From Actinacidiphila oryziradicis (lineage in GTDB: Bacteria; Actinomycetota; Actinomycetes; Streptomycetales; Streptomycetaceae), in the NCBI RefSeq assembly GCF_005047355.1, contig NZ_SUMC01000021.1:84391-148390 (forward strand): a stretch of 64,000 bases of DNA, read 5' to 3'. Below the pieces are notes generated by a model that saw only the letters and a list, made by a program, of their open reading frames with translations, searched no databases and was not told the origin of the DNA. Position numbers and translations under genes: made by a program. Position 1 is the stretch's first letter, and every line of letters starts with the position of its first letter. Of the stretch, positions 17,894 through 25,837 are shown in pieces.

Positions 17894-19546
17894 ATGAACC
17901 TCGTCGGACAGATCGTCGACCGCATCCTCGGCCTGCCGCCGGCCCGGGTACGCGAGGCCGCGATCGAGGTCGAGCGAAACCTCGCGATCCCGATGCCCGA
18001 CGGGGCGGTGCTGCTCGCCGACCGGTACCGGCCGTCCGGCCGCGCGGCCATGCCGGCGGTCCTGGTGCGCACCCCTTACGGCCGGCGTGGCCTCGGCGGC
18101 GCCGTTTTCGGCGCCGCGTACGCGCGCCAGGGCCTGCAGGTGGTGGTGCAGAGCGTACGGGGGACCTTCGGCTCCGGCGGCGAATTCCGCCCGCTGCACC
18201 AGGAGAAGGAGGACGGCCTGGCCACCGCGGCGTGGCTGCGCGCCCAGCCGTGGTGCGACGGCCGGCTGGCCACCGCGGGCCTCAGCTACTTCGGCTACAC
18301 GCAGTGGGCTCTGGGCCCCTACCTCGACCCCCCACTCGAGGCGGTGTGCCTGGGCGTGACCACCTCGGAGTTCAACAGCCATCACTACCCCGGCGGCTCT
18401 TTCGCCCTGCACGGCGCCTTGTCCTGGTCCGCGCTGACGAGCCTGCAGGAAGCGGCGCCGCTGGGCGGCATCCTGCTGGGCCGGCGCCAGGCCCGGCGTA
18501 CCGCACAGGCCATGGCCCACCTCCCGCTGCGCGAGGCCGACACCGTCGCGATCGGACGGCCGTCGGCCTTCTGGCAGGACGTGGTGGGACACAGCGAGCC
18601 GGGAGACGGATTCTGGGCCGCGGCGGATCACAGCGCGGCGGTCGCCGGTCTTACCTCGCCCGCGACCATGGTCACCGGCTGGCACGACCTGTTCCTCCCC
18701 TGGCAGCTCCGCGACTTCCGGACCCTGTCCGACGCCGGACGAACAGCGCGCATCACCATCGGTCCGTGGGCACACGCCGACCTGCCGGCGCTGAAGGCCC
18801 AGATCCTCGACCAGGCATCCTGGCTCCGTGCCCACCTGCTCGGTGACGCCGTGCCCGAGCGTGCCCCGGTGCGGGTCCACCTCCAGCACGCGCGTTCCTG
18901 GCGGGAGTTCACGCAGTGGCCGCCGCCGCAGTCCACCCCCACGCCGCTGTATCTGCGCCAGGACGGCGCCCTGGACTGGCGTTCGCCGCCAAGCGCCGGA
19001 TCCGACCGGTTCACCTACGACCCGGCGGACCCGACCCCCACGGTCGGCGGCCCGCTCATTGACGGAAAGAACAAGCAGCAGGACAACCGGGCCATCGAGG
19101 CCCGTCCCGACGTCCTCGTCTACAGCACTTCCCCGTTGCAGCGTGACCTGGATGTGCTCGGGGAAGTACGCGCGCGCGTCCATGTCCGCACCGACCCCGG
19201 ACACGCCGACGTCTTCGTCCGGCTGTGCGACGTCGACGAACGCGGCGTGTCCCGCAACGTCTGCGACGGGATCCTGCGGCTGCGACCGGGCAGCCCGCCT
19301 CCGGGCGAGGACGGTGCCGTGGCCGCGGACATCGAGATGTGGCCCACCGGGTACCGGTTCCTGCGCGGCCACCGCATCCGGGTCCTGGTGGCCGGCGGCG
19401 CCTTCCCCCGCTTCCCCCGCAACCACGGCACCGGCGAGCCGGTCGCCGACGCCGTGACCATGCGGCCCTGCCTGCACGAGGTGCTGCACGACCCCGCGCA
19501 CCCGTCCCACGTACTGGTCCCGGTCCTGGCCGACGGGGACCGCTGA
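17894..19546 (+). CDS. CocE/NonD family hydrolase
   Basis: This 550-aa alpha/beta hydrolase belongs to the X-Pro dipeptidyl-peptidase S15 / cocaine esterase family. The nucleophile motif GLSYFGYTQ puts the catalytic Ser at 131. An Asp in TGWHDLFLPWQ (about residues 259-269) and the His in GPWAHADLP (about residues 294-302) complete the triad. The C-terminal third is the jelly-roll domain (YSTSPLQRDLDVLGEVRARV onward). No signal peptide is visible, so it is probably cytoplasmic. The substrate is unknown; esters or amides are usual. Confidence 0.87.
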   Translation: MNLVGQIVDRILGLPPARVREAAIEVERNLAIPMPDGAVLLADRYRPSGRAAMPAVLVRTPYGRRGLGGAVFGAAYARQGLQVVVQSVRGTFGSGGEFRPLHQEKEDGLATAAWLRAQPWCDGRLATAGLSYFGYTQWALGPYLDPPLEAVCLGVTTSEFNSHHYPGGSFALHGALSWSALTSLQEAAPLGGILLGRRQARRTAQAMAHLPLREADTVAIGRPSAFWQDVVGHSEPGDGFWAAADHSAAVAGLTSPATMVTGWHDLFLPWQLRDFRTLSDAGRTARITIGPWAHADLPALKAQILDQASWLRAHLLGDAVPERAPVRVHLQHARSWREFTQWPPPQSTPTPLYLRQDGALDWRSPPSAGSDRFTYDPADPTPTVGGPLIDGKNKQQDNRAIEARPDVLVYSTSPLQRDLDVLGEVRARVHVRTDPGHADVFVRLCDVDERGVSRNVCDGILRLRPGSPPPGEDGAVAADIEMWPTGYRFLRGHRIRVLVAGGAFPRFPRNHGTGEPVADAVTMRPCLHEVLHDPAHPSHVLVPVLADGDR

Positions 19547-19569
19547 GCTCGCACCCGGTGCCGGCGTCC

Positions 19570-20076
19570 TCAGGCCCCGACGGTCCCGTCGATGCCCTCG
19601 CGCAGGAAGTCGGCGTGTCCGTTGTGCCGGGCGTAGTCGTGGATCAGGTGCAGCATCACCAGCCGGAGCGACACGTCCTCGCCCCACCTGGACTGGTGGC
19701 CGGTGACATCGAGCGACTCCGCCGCCGCCTCGATCCGGCGGGAGTGCTCGACCTCCCGCTGCCACGCTTCGAATGCCTCCGACCGGGTGGCCGCGCTCGC
19801 GTCGTACGCCACCTGGTAGTCGTCCTCTTCCGACCACACCAGCGGGATGTCCTCCCCGTTGATCACCCGGCGGAACCAGGTGCGCTCCACCTCGGCCATG
19901 TGCCGCACCAGGCCGAGGAGCGAAAGCGTCGAGGGCGGCATCGACTGACGGCGCAGGTCCTCGTCGGAGAGGCCGTCGCACTTCAGGGCGAGCGTCGCCC
20001 GGTGGTAGTCGAGGAAGGCGCGCAGCATCTCGCGCTCACCTCCGGTGAGGGGCGGGCCGATTCGTTCGGTGGTCAC
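19570..20076 (-). CDS. DinB/DUF664 family protein
   Basis: This 168-aa four-helix-bundle protein belongs to the DinB-like DUF664 family, which includes mycothiol-dependent transferases in actinobacteria. The predicted metal-binding His residues are in LGLVRHMAEVERTWF and in the C-terminal LIHDYARHNGHADFLRE. The start is GTG 20076 with AAAGGA upstream. It is convergent with the CocE-type hydrolase and has no operon partner. Confidence 0.85.
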   Translation of the reverse strand: MTTERIGPPLTGGEREMLRAFLDYHRATLALKCDGLSDEDLRRQSMPPSTLSLLGLVRHMAEVERTWFRRVINGEDIPLVWSEEDDYQVAYDASAATRSEAFEAWQREVEHSRRIEAAAESLDVTGHQSRWGEDVSLRLVMLHLIHDYARHNGHADFLREGIDGTVGA

Positions 20077-20367
20077 TGCTGAGTCCTTTTCGTACGGCGT
20101 CCGGGCACCAAGATCGCTTCATTGTGACGCCCGGCTCACCGAGCCGGCACCCTGATTACCGCCGTGCAGCGGAGCGTTGCTGGGCGGGCAGCAGCCGGCT
20201 TTCTGTGCAAGGCCGGCCGACGGACATTCCCAAAAGCCTCACAAGGCACACTCAATACCTTCGACAGGCGCAGATAGCGTTGTAGGCCGTGTGACCCCCT
20301 GGCATCCGGCAACCCCGCGAACCCGCGACCCCGCCATCCCGTCATCCGGAGTACAGAAAGATCGCAG

Positions 20368-21207
20368 ATGGACTACTGCTCTTCGTGCCTTCGGCACACC
20401 AACGGTGCACTGGTGTGTCCGGGATGCGGCGCGTACGCCGCAGACATTGCCACCCCGCCTGCCCACGGCCTCCGCACCACGGCGGTGATACCCGCGGCGA
20501 CGAGTGACGGGTACCGCACGGAGGAGCCCTCCTCCCCGGCGCCGTACCCCGACGGGGACTGGCCGGCGGCCGGATCGCGCGCGGCCGGATCGCGCGCGGA
20601 CACCTCCGGCGAAGCCGAATACACCGCCCGCCCCTCGCAGGGACGGGCGGCACGGCGCCGGCAAGTGGCGCGTTGGAAGAAGAACCGGCGCCGGGCGGCG
20701 GCCGCCACCGCCGTCGCGCTCATAGGCGGCGGCCTGACCATCACTGCGATGCGGAGCGCGTCTTCCACCGGCTCCGAAAAGCAGTTCTCGATGCCCGAGC
20801 CGGTGGCTCCGGCCGCGGATGCCACATCGACAAGCACGGGACCTTCATCGGCGACGCCGACCACGCCCATTGCCTGGCACTCCAGCACTCGCGCGGCCGC
20901 AACGACGAGTTCGCGGCCGATCACCTCCGTGGCACCGCGCTCCATCGCGACGACGAACCCGCAGTCGGCCACAACAGCGGCCGGGACGCGATCCGCCAGG
21001 GTGTCCAGCCCGTCACCGAGCGCCTCCCCTACGGCGACCTACGGGGCAAGCTCCACCTCCGCCGCCGCGTCCGGCACCACGGCCTCGCAGACCACCACCC
21101 CCTCGTCCGCAGCCTCATCCACCGCCGCGACTCCGACCCCGAGCGCCACCACACCGGCAACTTCGTCGCCGACGCGCCTGTGCCTCCTCGTGGTGTGCCT
21201 CGACTGA
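20368..21207 (+). CDS. SCO2400 family membrane protein
   Basis: This 279-aa protein opens with the family's hallmark zinc ribbon MDYCSSCLRH..CPGCGAYA. Next come a low-complexity linker, a basic stretch and a single transmembrane segment (about residues 110-128). The extracytoplasmic tail is Ser/Thr/Ala-rich for about 140 residues and ends LCLLVVCLD. The Ser/Thr tail may be glycosylated. The function is unknown. The gene stands alone, and the ribosome binding site is weak. Confidence 0.8.
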   Translation: MDYCSSCLRHTNGALVCPGCGAYAADIATPPAHGLRTTAVIPAATSDGYRTEEPSSPAPYPDGDWPAAGSRAAGSRADTSGEAEYTARPSQGRAARRRQVARWKKNRRRAAAATAVALIGGGLTITAMRSASSTGSEKQFSMPEPVAPAADATSTSTGPSSATPTTPIAWHSSTRAAATTSSRPITSVAPRSIATTNPQSATTAAGTRSARVSSPSPSASPTATYGASSTSAAASGTTASQTTTPSSAASSTAATPTPSATTPATSSPTRLCLLVVCLD

Positions 21208-21246
21208 CCCCGCTGTGGGCAACCGGCCGCGCCGATGGTGCCGGGC

Positions 21247-22026
21247 TCAGTGAACGGAGAACCCGCCGTCCACGAAGATCGCCTGCCCGGTGACGTAGGC
21301 GGAGGCGCGGCTCGCCAGGAACACCGCCGCGCCCGCGAAGTCCTCGGCCAGACCGTTGCGCCCGACCATCGTGCGCGCGGCCAGCGCCGCCACTTTCCCG
21401 GGGTCGGAGGAGAGCCGCGCGTTGAGCGGCGTCATCACGAATCCCGGCACCAGCGTGTTGGCGGTGACGCCGTAGGGCGACCACGCCTCGGCCTGTGAAC
21501 GGGCCAGCGACTCCAACGCCCCCTTGGAGACGCCGTAGGCGCCGCTCTGGACGAACGCCCGGTGCGCCTGTTGGGAGGTGATGTGGATGATCCGCCCGAA
21601 GCCCCGTTCGGCCATGCCGGGGCCGAACCGCTGTCCCAGCAGGTAGGGCGCTTCCAGGTTCACCGCCATCGTGGTGTCCCACACGTCCTCGCCCAGCTCG
21701 CCCATCGGCGGCCGCAGGTTGACCCCCGCGCAGTTGACGAGAATGTCGGGCTCCCCGAACGCCCCGGCTGCCTCCTCGGCCGCCGCGCGCACGCCGTCGC
21801 GAGTGCCCAGGTCGGCGCTCACCCACGCCGCCCGGCAGCCGTCGGCCGCCAGCTCGCCGACCGTAGCAGCCAGCTCCGCCTCCTTGCGCGCCACGATCAC
21901 GACGCTCGCCCCCGCCTTCGCGAGGGCCCCGGCGACAGCCCGGCCGATGCCGGAACTCCCCCCGGTCACGACGGCGACCCGGCCGTCCAGCGAGAACAAT
22001 TCGGAGAGGTAATCCTGCGACGTCAT
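21247..22026 (-). CDS. SDR family NAD(P)-dependent oxidoreductase
   Basis: This 259-aa classical short-chain dehydrogenase has the cofactor motif TGGSSGIGRAVA (about residues 21-32), NCAG (NNAG equivalent), and the catalytic Ser-Tyr-Lys in ITSQQAHRAFVQSGAYGVSK. The sequence fits the gluconate 5-dehydrogenase / sugar-alcohol branch, but the substrate is unknown. The Arg in VIVARKE after strand 2 favours NADP(H). The gene has no neighbours on its strand except the arginase remnant upstream. Confidence 0.88.
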   Translation of the reverse strand: MTSQDYLSELFSLDGRVAVVTGGSSGIGRAVAGALAKAGASVVIVARKEAELAATVGELAADGCRAAWVSADLGTRDGVRAAAEEAAGAFGEPDILVNCAGVNLRPPMGELGEDVWDTTMAVNLEAPYLLGQRFGPGMAERGFGRIIHITSQQAHRAFVQSGAYGVSKGALESLARSQAEAWSPYGVTANTLVPGFVMTPLNARLSSDPGKVAALAARTMVGRNGLAEDFAGAAVFLASRASAYVTGQAIFVDGGFSVH

Positions 22027-22113
22027 GCCTGCACGCTAAGAGCTTCCCGGTGGCGGTGATACGGCGGGGTCCGGCCGGGGGGCTGTGGCGGTGCTGGTGG
22101 TGGTGGTCTTGGA

Positions 22114-22330
22114 TCAGAGCTGGGCAAAGGCCGCCTGGAGAAGGCCGGCGAGGAGGGCTGCGCAGGAGCCGTCCGGGTCGAGATCGGGGTCGTAGATGGT
22201 GAGGTTGAAGCCGACGCAGCGCTCCGACCGCACCAAGGCCCGCAGCAGCGGGGCGAGTTCTTCGGGCAGGAGGCCGCCGGGGTCGGGGCTGTCGACGGCC
22301 GCGTCCTGCAGGGCCTGGGCCACCTCGGCT
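22114..22330 (-). pseudogene. Arginase/agmatinase family, C-terminal remnant
   Basis: The minus-strand frame encodes about 70 residues ending GFNLTIYDPDLDPDGSCAALLAGLLQAAFAQL, in two parts: GFNLTIYDPDLDPDG and LLAGLLQAAF. It matches the last helix-strand unit of the ureohydrolase (arginase) family, where a segment of the type (V/I)GxxVTxxxPxxDPxG precedes the C-terminal helix. The metal-binding HXD motifs and the N-terminal 200 residues are missing. The remnant is cut at about 22325, where a fragment of an MFS gene on the other strand begins. Confidence 0.65.
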
Positions 22331-22500
22331 GGTGGATCCTGACGGGCTGCGGCGCCCTGATCGCAACCCTGGGCATCCTGACCACCACCACCCGGGCCAC
22401 CGCCAGCGCCGCAGGGATCTCCGCCCGCTTCCCGACCGAGCCCCCACCCCAGCCCGCACCCCCACCCCACCCCGTCGAAAGCCGCACACCGGCACGGTGA
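22322..22500 (+). pseudogene. MFS transporter, C-terminal remnant
   Basis: The plus frame reads LGWWILTGCGALIATLGI followed by LTTTTRATA and a Pro-rich tail to a TGA at 22498-22500. This is the last transmembrane helix and tail typical of a 14-TM or 12-TM major facilitator drug exporter. The preceding 400 or so residues are absent. It abuts the arginase remnant head-on, so one deletion joined two convergent genes. It lies just upstream of the MarR gene, which may once have regulated it. Confidence 0.6.
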
Positions 22501-22534
22501 ACCCACACCCATTCGAAACATATATATTAGAGGT

Positions 22535-22993
22535 ATGGAAACTTCGGCGACGCCGGACGTGCAACGGATCGATCAGGCCACAAGAGGCCTGCTCAGCGGT
22601 ATCGGACGCCTTTCCCGCGTCCTGTTCCGCGCAGGCGAATACGGGGTGCCGCGCAGCTACGCCAGCGCCCTGGACGCCCTGGACGAGGGACCGCGCCGGG
22701 TCACCGACCTCACCGGCTACACCGGGCTCACCCAGCCGCGGGTCACCGTCGTGCTTCAGGAGCTGGAGGAGCGCGGGCTGGTCCAGCGCCAGCGCTGCGC
22801 CGAGGACCGGCGAGTGATCAGGGCCTCCATCACCCCCCTCGGCCGGGAACTGCTGGAGCAGGCGCGCCAGCGAATGGCCGCGACCCTCCTCGAAGCGCTG
22901 CACGCGAATCTCGATGACCCGGAAGCAACCGTGACAGCCGCCAACAAGGCTGTCTGCGCCCTCGTGAAAGCATTGGAACCGGGAGTCTCTTGA
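22535..22993 (+). CDS. MarR family transcriptional regulator
   Basis: This 152-aa winged-helix regulator has the recognition region TDLTGYTGLTQPRVTVVLQE (residues about 53-72) and the wing EDRRVIRASITPLGRELLEQ. ATG 22535 sits directly after AGAGGT and an AT-rich stretch (ACATATATATTAG), a likely promoter or operator. Its stop overlaps the TTG start of the FUSC gene (TTGA), so the two form an operon. It probably represses that exporter in response to an aromatic ligand; this is inferred from family and context. Confidence 0.88.
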   Translation: METSATPDVQRIDQATRGLLSGIGRLSRVLFRAGEYGVPRSYASALDALDEGPRRVTDLTGYTGLTQPRVTVVLQELEERGLVQRQRCAEDRRVIRASITPLGRELLEQARQRMAATLLEALHANLDDPEATVTAANKAVCALVKALEPGVS

Positions 22994-25701
22994 GTACCCC
23001 TGCCACCACATCTGCCATCGACTCACCCGCCCCGCCGCCTCCTACGACGTCGGCTGCTCCGGGCCCGCACACCCCCCACCGGGTCGGCGGGCCGAGGCAC
23101 TGGTGGGATTGGGTGCTCGCCACCGATCCCGGACTCGGCCACCTGCAGGCCGGCTGGCGCTCCCTGGTGTCCATGGTCGTCGCCCTCGCCGTGGGCTACG
23201 GGATGGCGCACGCCCTGGACATCCCGTCCATTCTGGGCATGATGGTCGGCGGCATGATGGGCCTGATGGGCGCGTTCGCCATCGCGGAGAACACTCCACT
23301 GCGGCTGGCGCGTGCCAGCCTGTGGATGCCGATCCCGTTCTCCGCCGCACTACCGCTCGGCGCCTGGCTCCAGCCGCACCGGGTGCTGGACCTCTGCCTG
23401 ATGGTGGTGATGCTCACCCTGGCGTTCTTCCTGGTCAGGTTTGGGCCGCTGGGCATGCTGACCGGCATGATGATGTTCAACGCCTTCTTGATCGGACCGA
23501 TAGCGGTCATCCCGCTGGACGACTGCGGCCGGCTGTTCATCGTCGCCCTGGTGACCGCGGCGGCCGTGCTCGTCGCCCGGCTGGTGCTCTGCTATCCCAT
23601 GCCGCGCGAGGACCTGCTGCGTACCCAGCGCGCCTTCGTCGTCGAGGCGCGCCGGGTCGCGGACGCGGCCGCGACCGCGCTGGACCCGAACGCCGACCAG
23701 GACGTCGCGATCAAGCGGATGCGCCGCGCGCTGCGTCAGCTGAACGTCACCACTCTGACCATCGACGGGCGGCTGGCCCAGCCCGAGGTGGCCGCCGAGC
23801 CCGACACGGCCGAGCTGCTGCACCAGTACCTCTTCGACGCCGAACTCGCACTCCAGGGCATCGGGCATGCCGTGCGGGAGATGACCCGTCGTCCCGTCCC
23901 CTCCGCGCTGCGCGAGGCGATGGTGGTCGGGCTGGTCATCGCCCGGGACACGCCCCTGGGCCGGGCCGACGCGCTACGCCCGGCCGCCGAGCTGATCCGT
24001 CAGGAGGCCGCGAACGCCCCCGAGGGGACAGGCTCGGACGAGGCCGAGCTGCGCGCGCTGGCCCGACGGGTCGGTGACCTGCTGGACGCACTCGCCGACT
24101 CGCTGGCGTGCTGGCTCCAGCTCGGCTGGAACACGCCCACCGCCAGGGCCAAGGTGCCTTTCCAGCCCAGCGTCGCGCTGGAAAGGGGGCTTCCGCCCGG
24201 GACAGGACCGGCTGCCCGGCGACTGGCAGCCGCACAGGGCGGCCGGGGCTGGCGCCGCGCCGTCCCCTATCTGCGCGCCCCGCTGCAGGTCGGGATCGCC
24301 GCCGCGATCACCCTGCCGATCGCGGACGCCATCAACGGGCGGCATTTCTACTGGGGACTCATCGGTGTGATGATCACCATGTTCGGGACCAACACCACCC
24401 ACGAGCGCCTGCGCAAGCTGGGGCACCGTGCGGTGGGTACGGTCATCGGCGCGGTAATCGGTATCGCTCTGGTCCACCTCATCGGCCCCGGCCACATCTA
24501 CTGGACGCTGCTGGTCATCGTGGCCGGGATAAGCATCGGCTCCTGGGGCATCCAGCGCCAGTACGCCTACTGGGTCATCGGCCTGGTCACAGCGCTGGTG
24601 CAGCTCTACGGGCTGACCACGCAGTACAGCAAGATGGACTGGATGCTGACGCAGCGTCTGATGGAGAATGTGCTGGGCATTGTGGTGGCCACCATCTGCG
24701 CCGCGCTGATCTTCCCGGTGTCCACCCGGAAGGTCGCGCGTGAGGCCGAGCGCGGCTACCTGTCCGCGCTGGAGCAGCTGATCACCCAGGTCGCCGAGCG
24801 GTGGAAGAGCCCCGAGGCGCCGGTGCGGCTGCGCGGCGCGGCGCGTGGCGTGGACGCCGCGCTGTACCAGATGCAGAGCGTGGTCCGGCCTCTGGTCCGG
24901 ATGCCGCTCGGGACACGGGGCCGGGGCGGCGACAATCTGCTCGCACTGCTCGGAACGGCCACCCGGCATGCGCGCGCGCTGGCCTCGTCGGCGGACATCG
25001 ACATCGACCTCGCCCCGCAGCTGCGCGGCCGGGTCGAGCGGATCACCGAGATCTTCACCAGCTCGCTGCACGCGCTGGACCAGCAGGTCGCCACGGGCGA
25101 GCGCGGCGGTACGTGGATCCGGGTCAGCCCGTTGATCCGCGAACTGGAGTCCGTGCTGCGCGCCCCGGCCGGACCGCGGGCCGACCGGCTGCGCATTGCG
25201 CTGTGTGAGCTGGCCGCGCTGGACGAGGTGCTGGCCAGCCTGGCCGACAACCGAGGACTGACGATCAGGACCACCGCCGCTGCCCCGTCCCCGGTCGCGG
25301 CGGGAGTCACCTCGCCCGACTCGCCCGACCCCCGCATGGCCCTGACCGGCACGCCGGGCGCGCCCCCGGCACTGCGGAAGGCCGCGGAGGCGACCTCCAA
25401 CGGCAGCGGTACCGGCGGCACAAGCGTCCGGACGGAGAGCGGCACGGTGACCGTGCGCGGTGCGGTTCGCTGCGCGGAGCACAACAGGTGCGAGGTGTGG
25501 ATCACCATCGTGACCGACCGGGGCAAGCGCCAGGCGATGGTGAAGGCCGGCAATGGCAGCTACGCCGTCAACGGGCTGACGCCCGGCGGGTACACACTGA
25601 TCGTCTCCAGTTCGGCACATCCGCCGCACGCGGAGTTCCTGCTGGTGGACCGGCCGGGCCGGGATCTTCAGCACGACATCACGCTGGGCCCGGCGTCCTG
25701 A
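22990..25701 (+). CDS. FUSC-family transporter with C-terminal beta-sandwich domain
   Basis: This 903-aa protein has two blocks of about six transmembrane helices (residues about 55-200 and 430-570), each followed by a cytoplasmic helical region. That is the duplicated layout of the FUSC / aromatic acid exporter (AaeB-like) family. TTG 22990 overlaps the MarR stop. Residues about 820-903 (GTVTVRGAVRCAEHNRCEVW, GSYAVNGLTPGGYTLIV) look like a carboxypeptidase-regulatory-type beta-sandwich, which is unusual at the end of FUSC proteins. It likely exports a small acid, under the upstream MarR. Confidence 0.8.
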   Translation: MSTPATTSAIDSPAPPPPTTSAAPGPHTPHRVGGPRHWWDWVLATDPGLGHLQAGWRSLVSMVVALAVGYGMAHALDIPSILGMMVGGMMGLMGAFAIAENTPLRLARASLWMPIPFSAALPLGAWLQPHRVLDLCLMVVMLTLAFFLVRFGPLGMLTGMMMFNAFLIGPIAVIPLDDCGRLFIVALVTAAAVLVARLVLCYPMPREDLLRTQRAFVVEARRVADAAATALDPNADQDVAIKRMRRALRQLNVTTLTIDGRLAQPEVAAEPDTAELLHQYLFDAELALQGIGHAVREMTRRPVPSALREAMVVGLVIARDTPLGRADALRPAAELIRQEAANAPEGTGSDEAELRALARRVGDLLDALADSLACWLQLGWNTPTARAKVPFQPSVALERGLPPGTGPAARRLAAAQGGRGWRRAVPYLRAPLQVGIAAAITLPIADAINGRHFYWGLIGVMITMFGTNTTHERLRKLGHRAVGTVIGAVIGIALVHLIGPGHIYWTLLVIVAGISIGSWGIQRQYAYWVIGLVTALVQLYGLTTQYSKMDWMLTQRLMENVLGIVVATICAALIFPVSTRKVAREAERGYLSALEQLITQVAERWKSPEAPVRLRGAARGVDAALYQMQSVVRPLVRMPLGTRGRGGDNLLALLGTATRHARALASSADIDIDLAPQLRGRVERITEIFTSSLHALDQQVATGERGGTWIRVSPLIRELESVLRAPAGPRADRLRIALCELAALDEVLASLADNRGLTIRTTAAAPSPVAAGVTSPDSPDPRMALTGTPGAPPALRKAAEATSNGSGTGGTSVRTESGTVTVRGAVRCAEHNRCEVWITIVTDRGKRQAMVKAGNGSYAVNGLTPGGYTLIVSSSAHPPHAEFLLVDRPGRDLQHDITLGPAS

Positions 25702-25721
25702 CCGACGCAGGGCCGGGACGA

Positions 25722-25791
25722 GGTGGCCCCCGCTCAGCACAGAGCTGTCAGCACAGAGCTGTCAGCCTCAGCAAAGCGCGCAGGGGCCACC
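25722..25791. terminator. Hairpin with tandem repeat in its loop
   Basis: GGTGGCCCC at 25722 pairs with GGGGCCACC ending at 25791. The loop holds two exact tandem copies of CAGCACAGAGCTGT (25735-25748, 25749-25762). It lies between the convergent FUSC and amidase genes and probably ends transcription from both sides. Confidence 0.6.
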
Positions 25792-25837
25792 CGTCAGTGC
25801 CCGACGTCGCCGGACAGGCAGGTTGCAGGACTCGCTG

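Noticed and set aside
17879..19981. 700-codon minus-strand frame over the CocE/NonD hydrolase
   Set aside because: It is antisense to a gene with complete catalytic motifs, has Gly/Arg/Val-rich composition and no ribosome binding site or domain. It reflects high-GC codon bias.
23974..25740. 588-codon frame antisense to the FUSC gene
   Set aside because: Low-complexity Gly/Arg/Gln sequence without domain; the plus-strand gene is clear.
25735..25762. CRISPR-like direct repeats
   Set aside because: Only two immediately adjacent 14-bp copies without spacers; part of a terminator loop. No CRISPR array or cas gene was seen anywhere.
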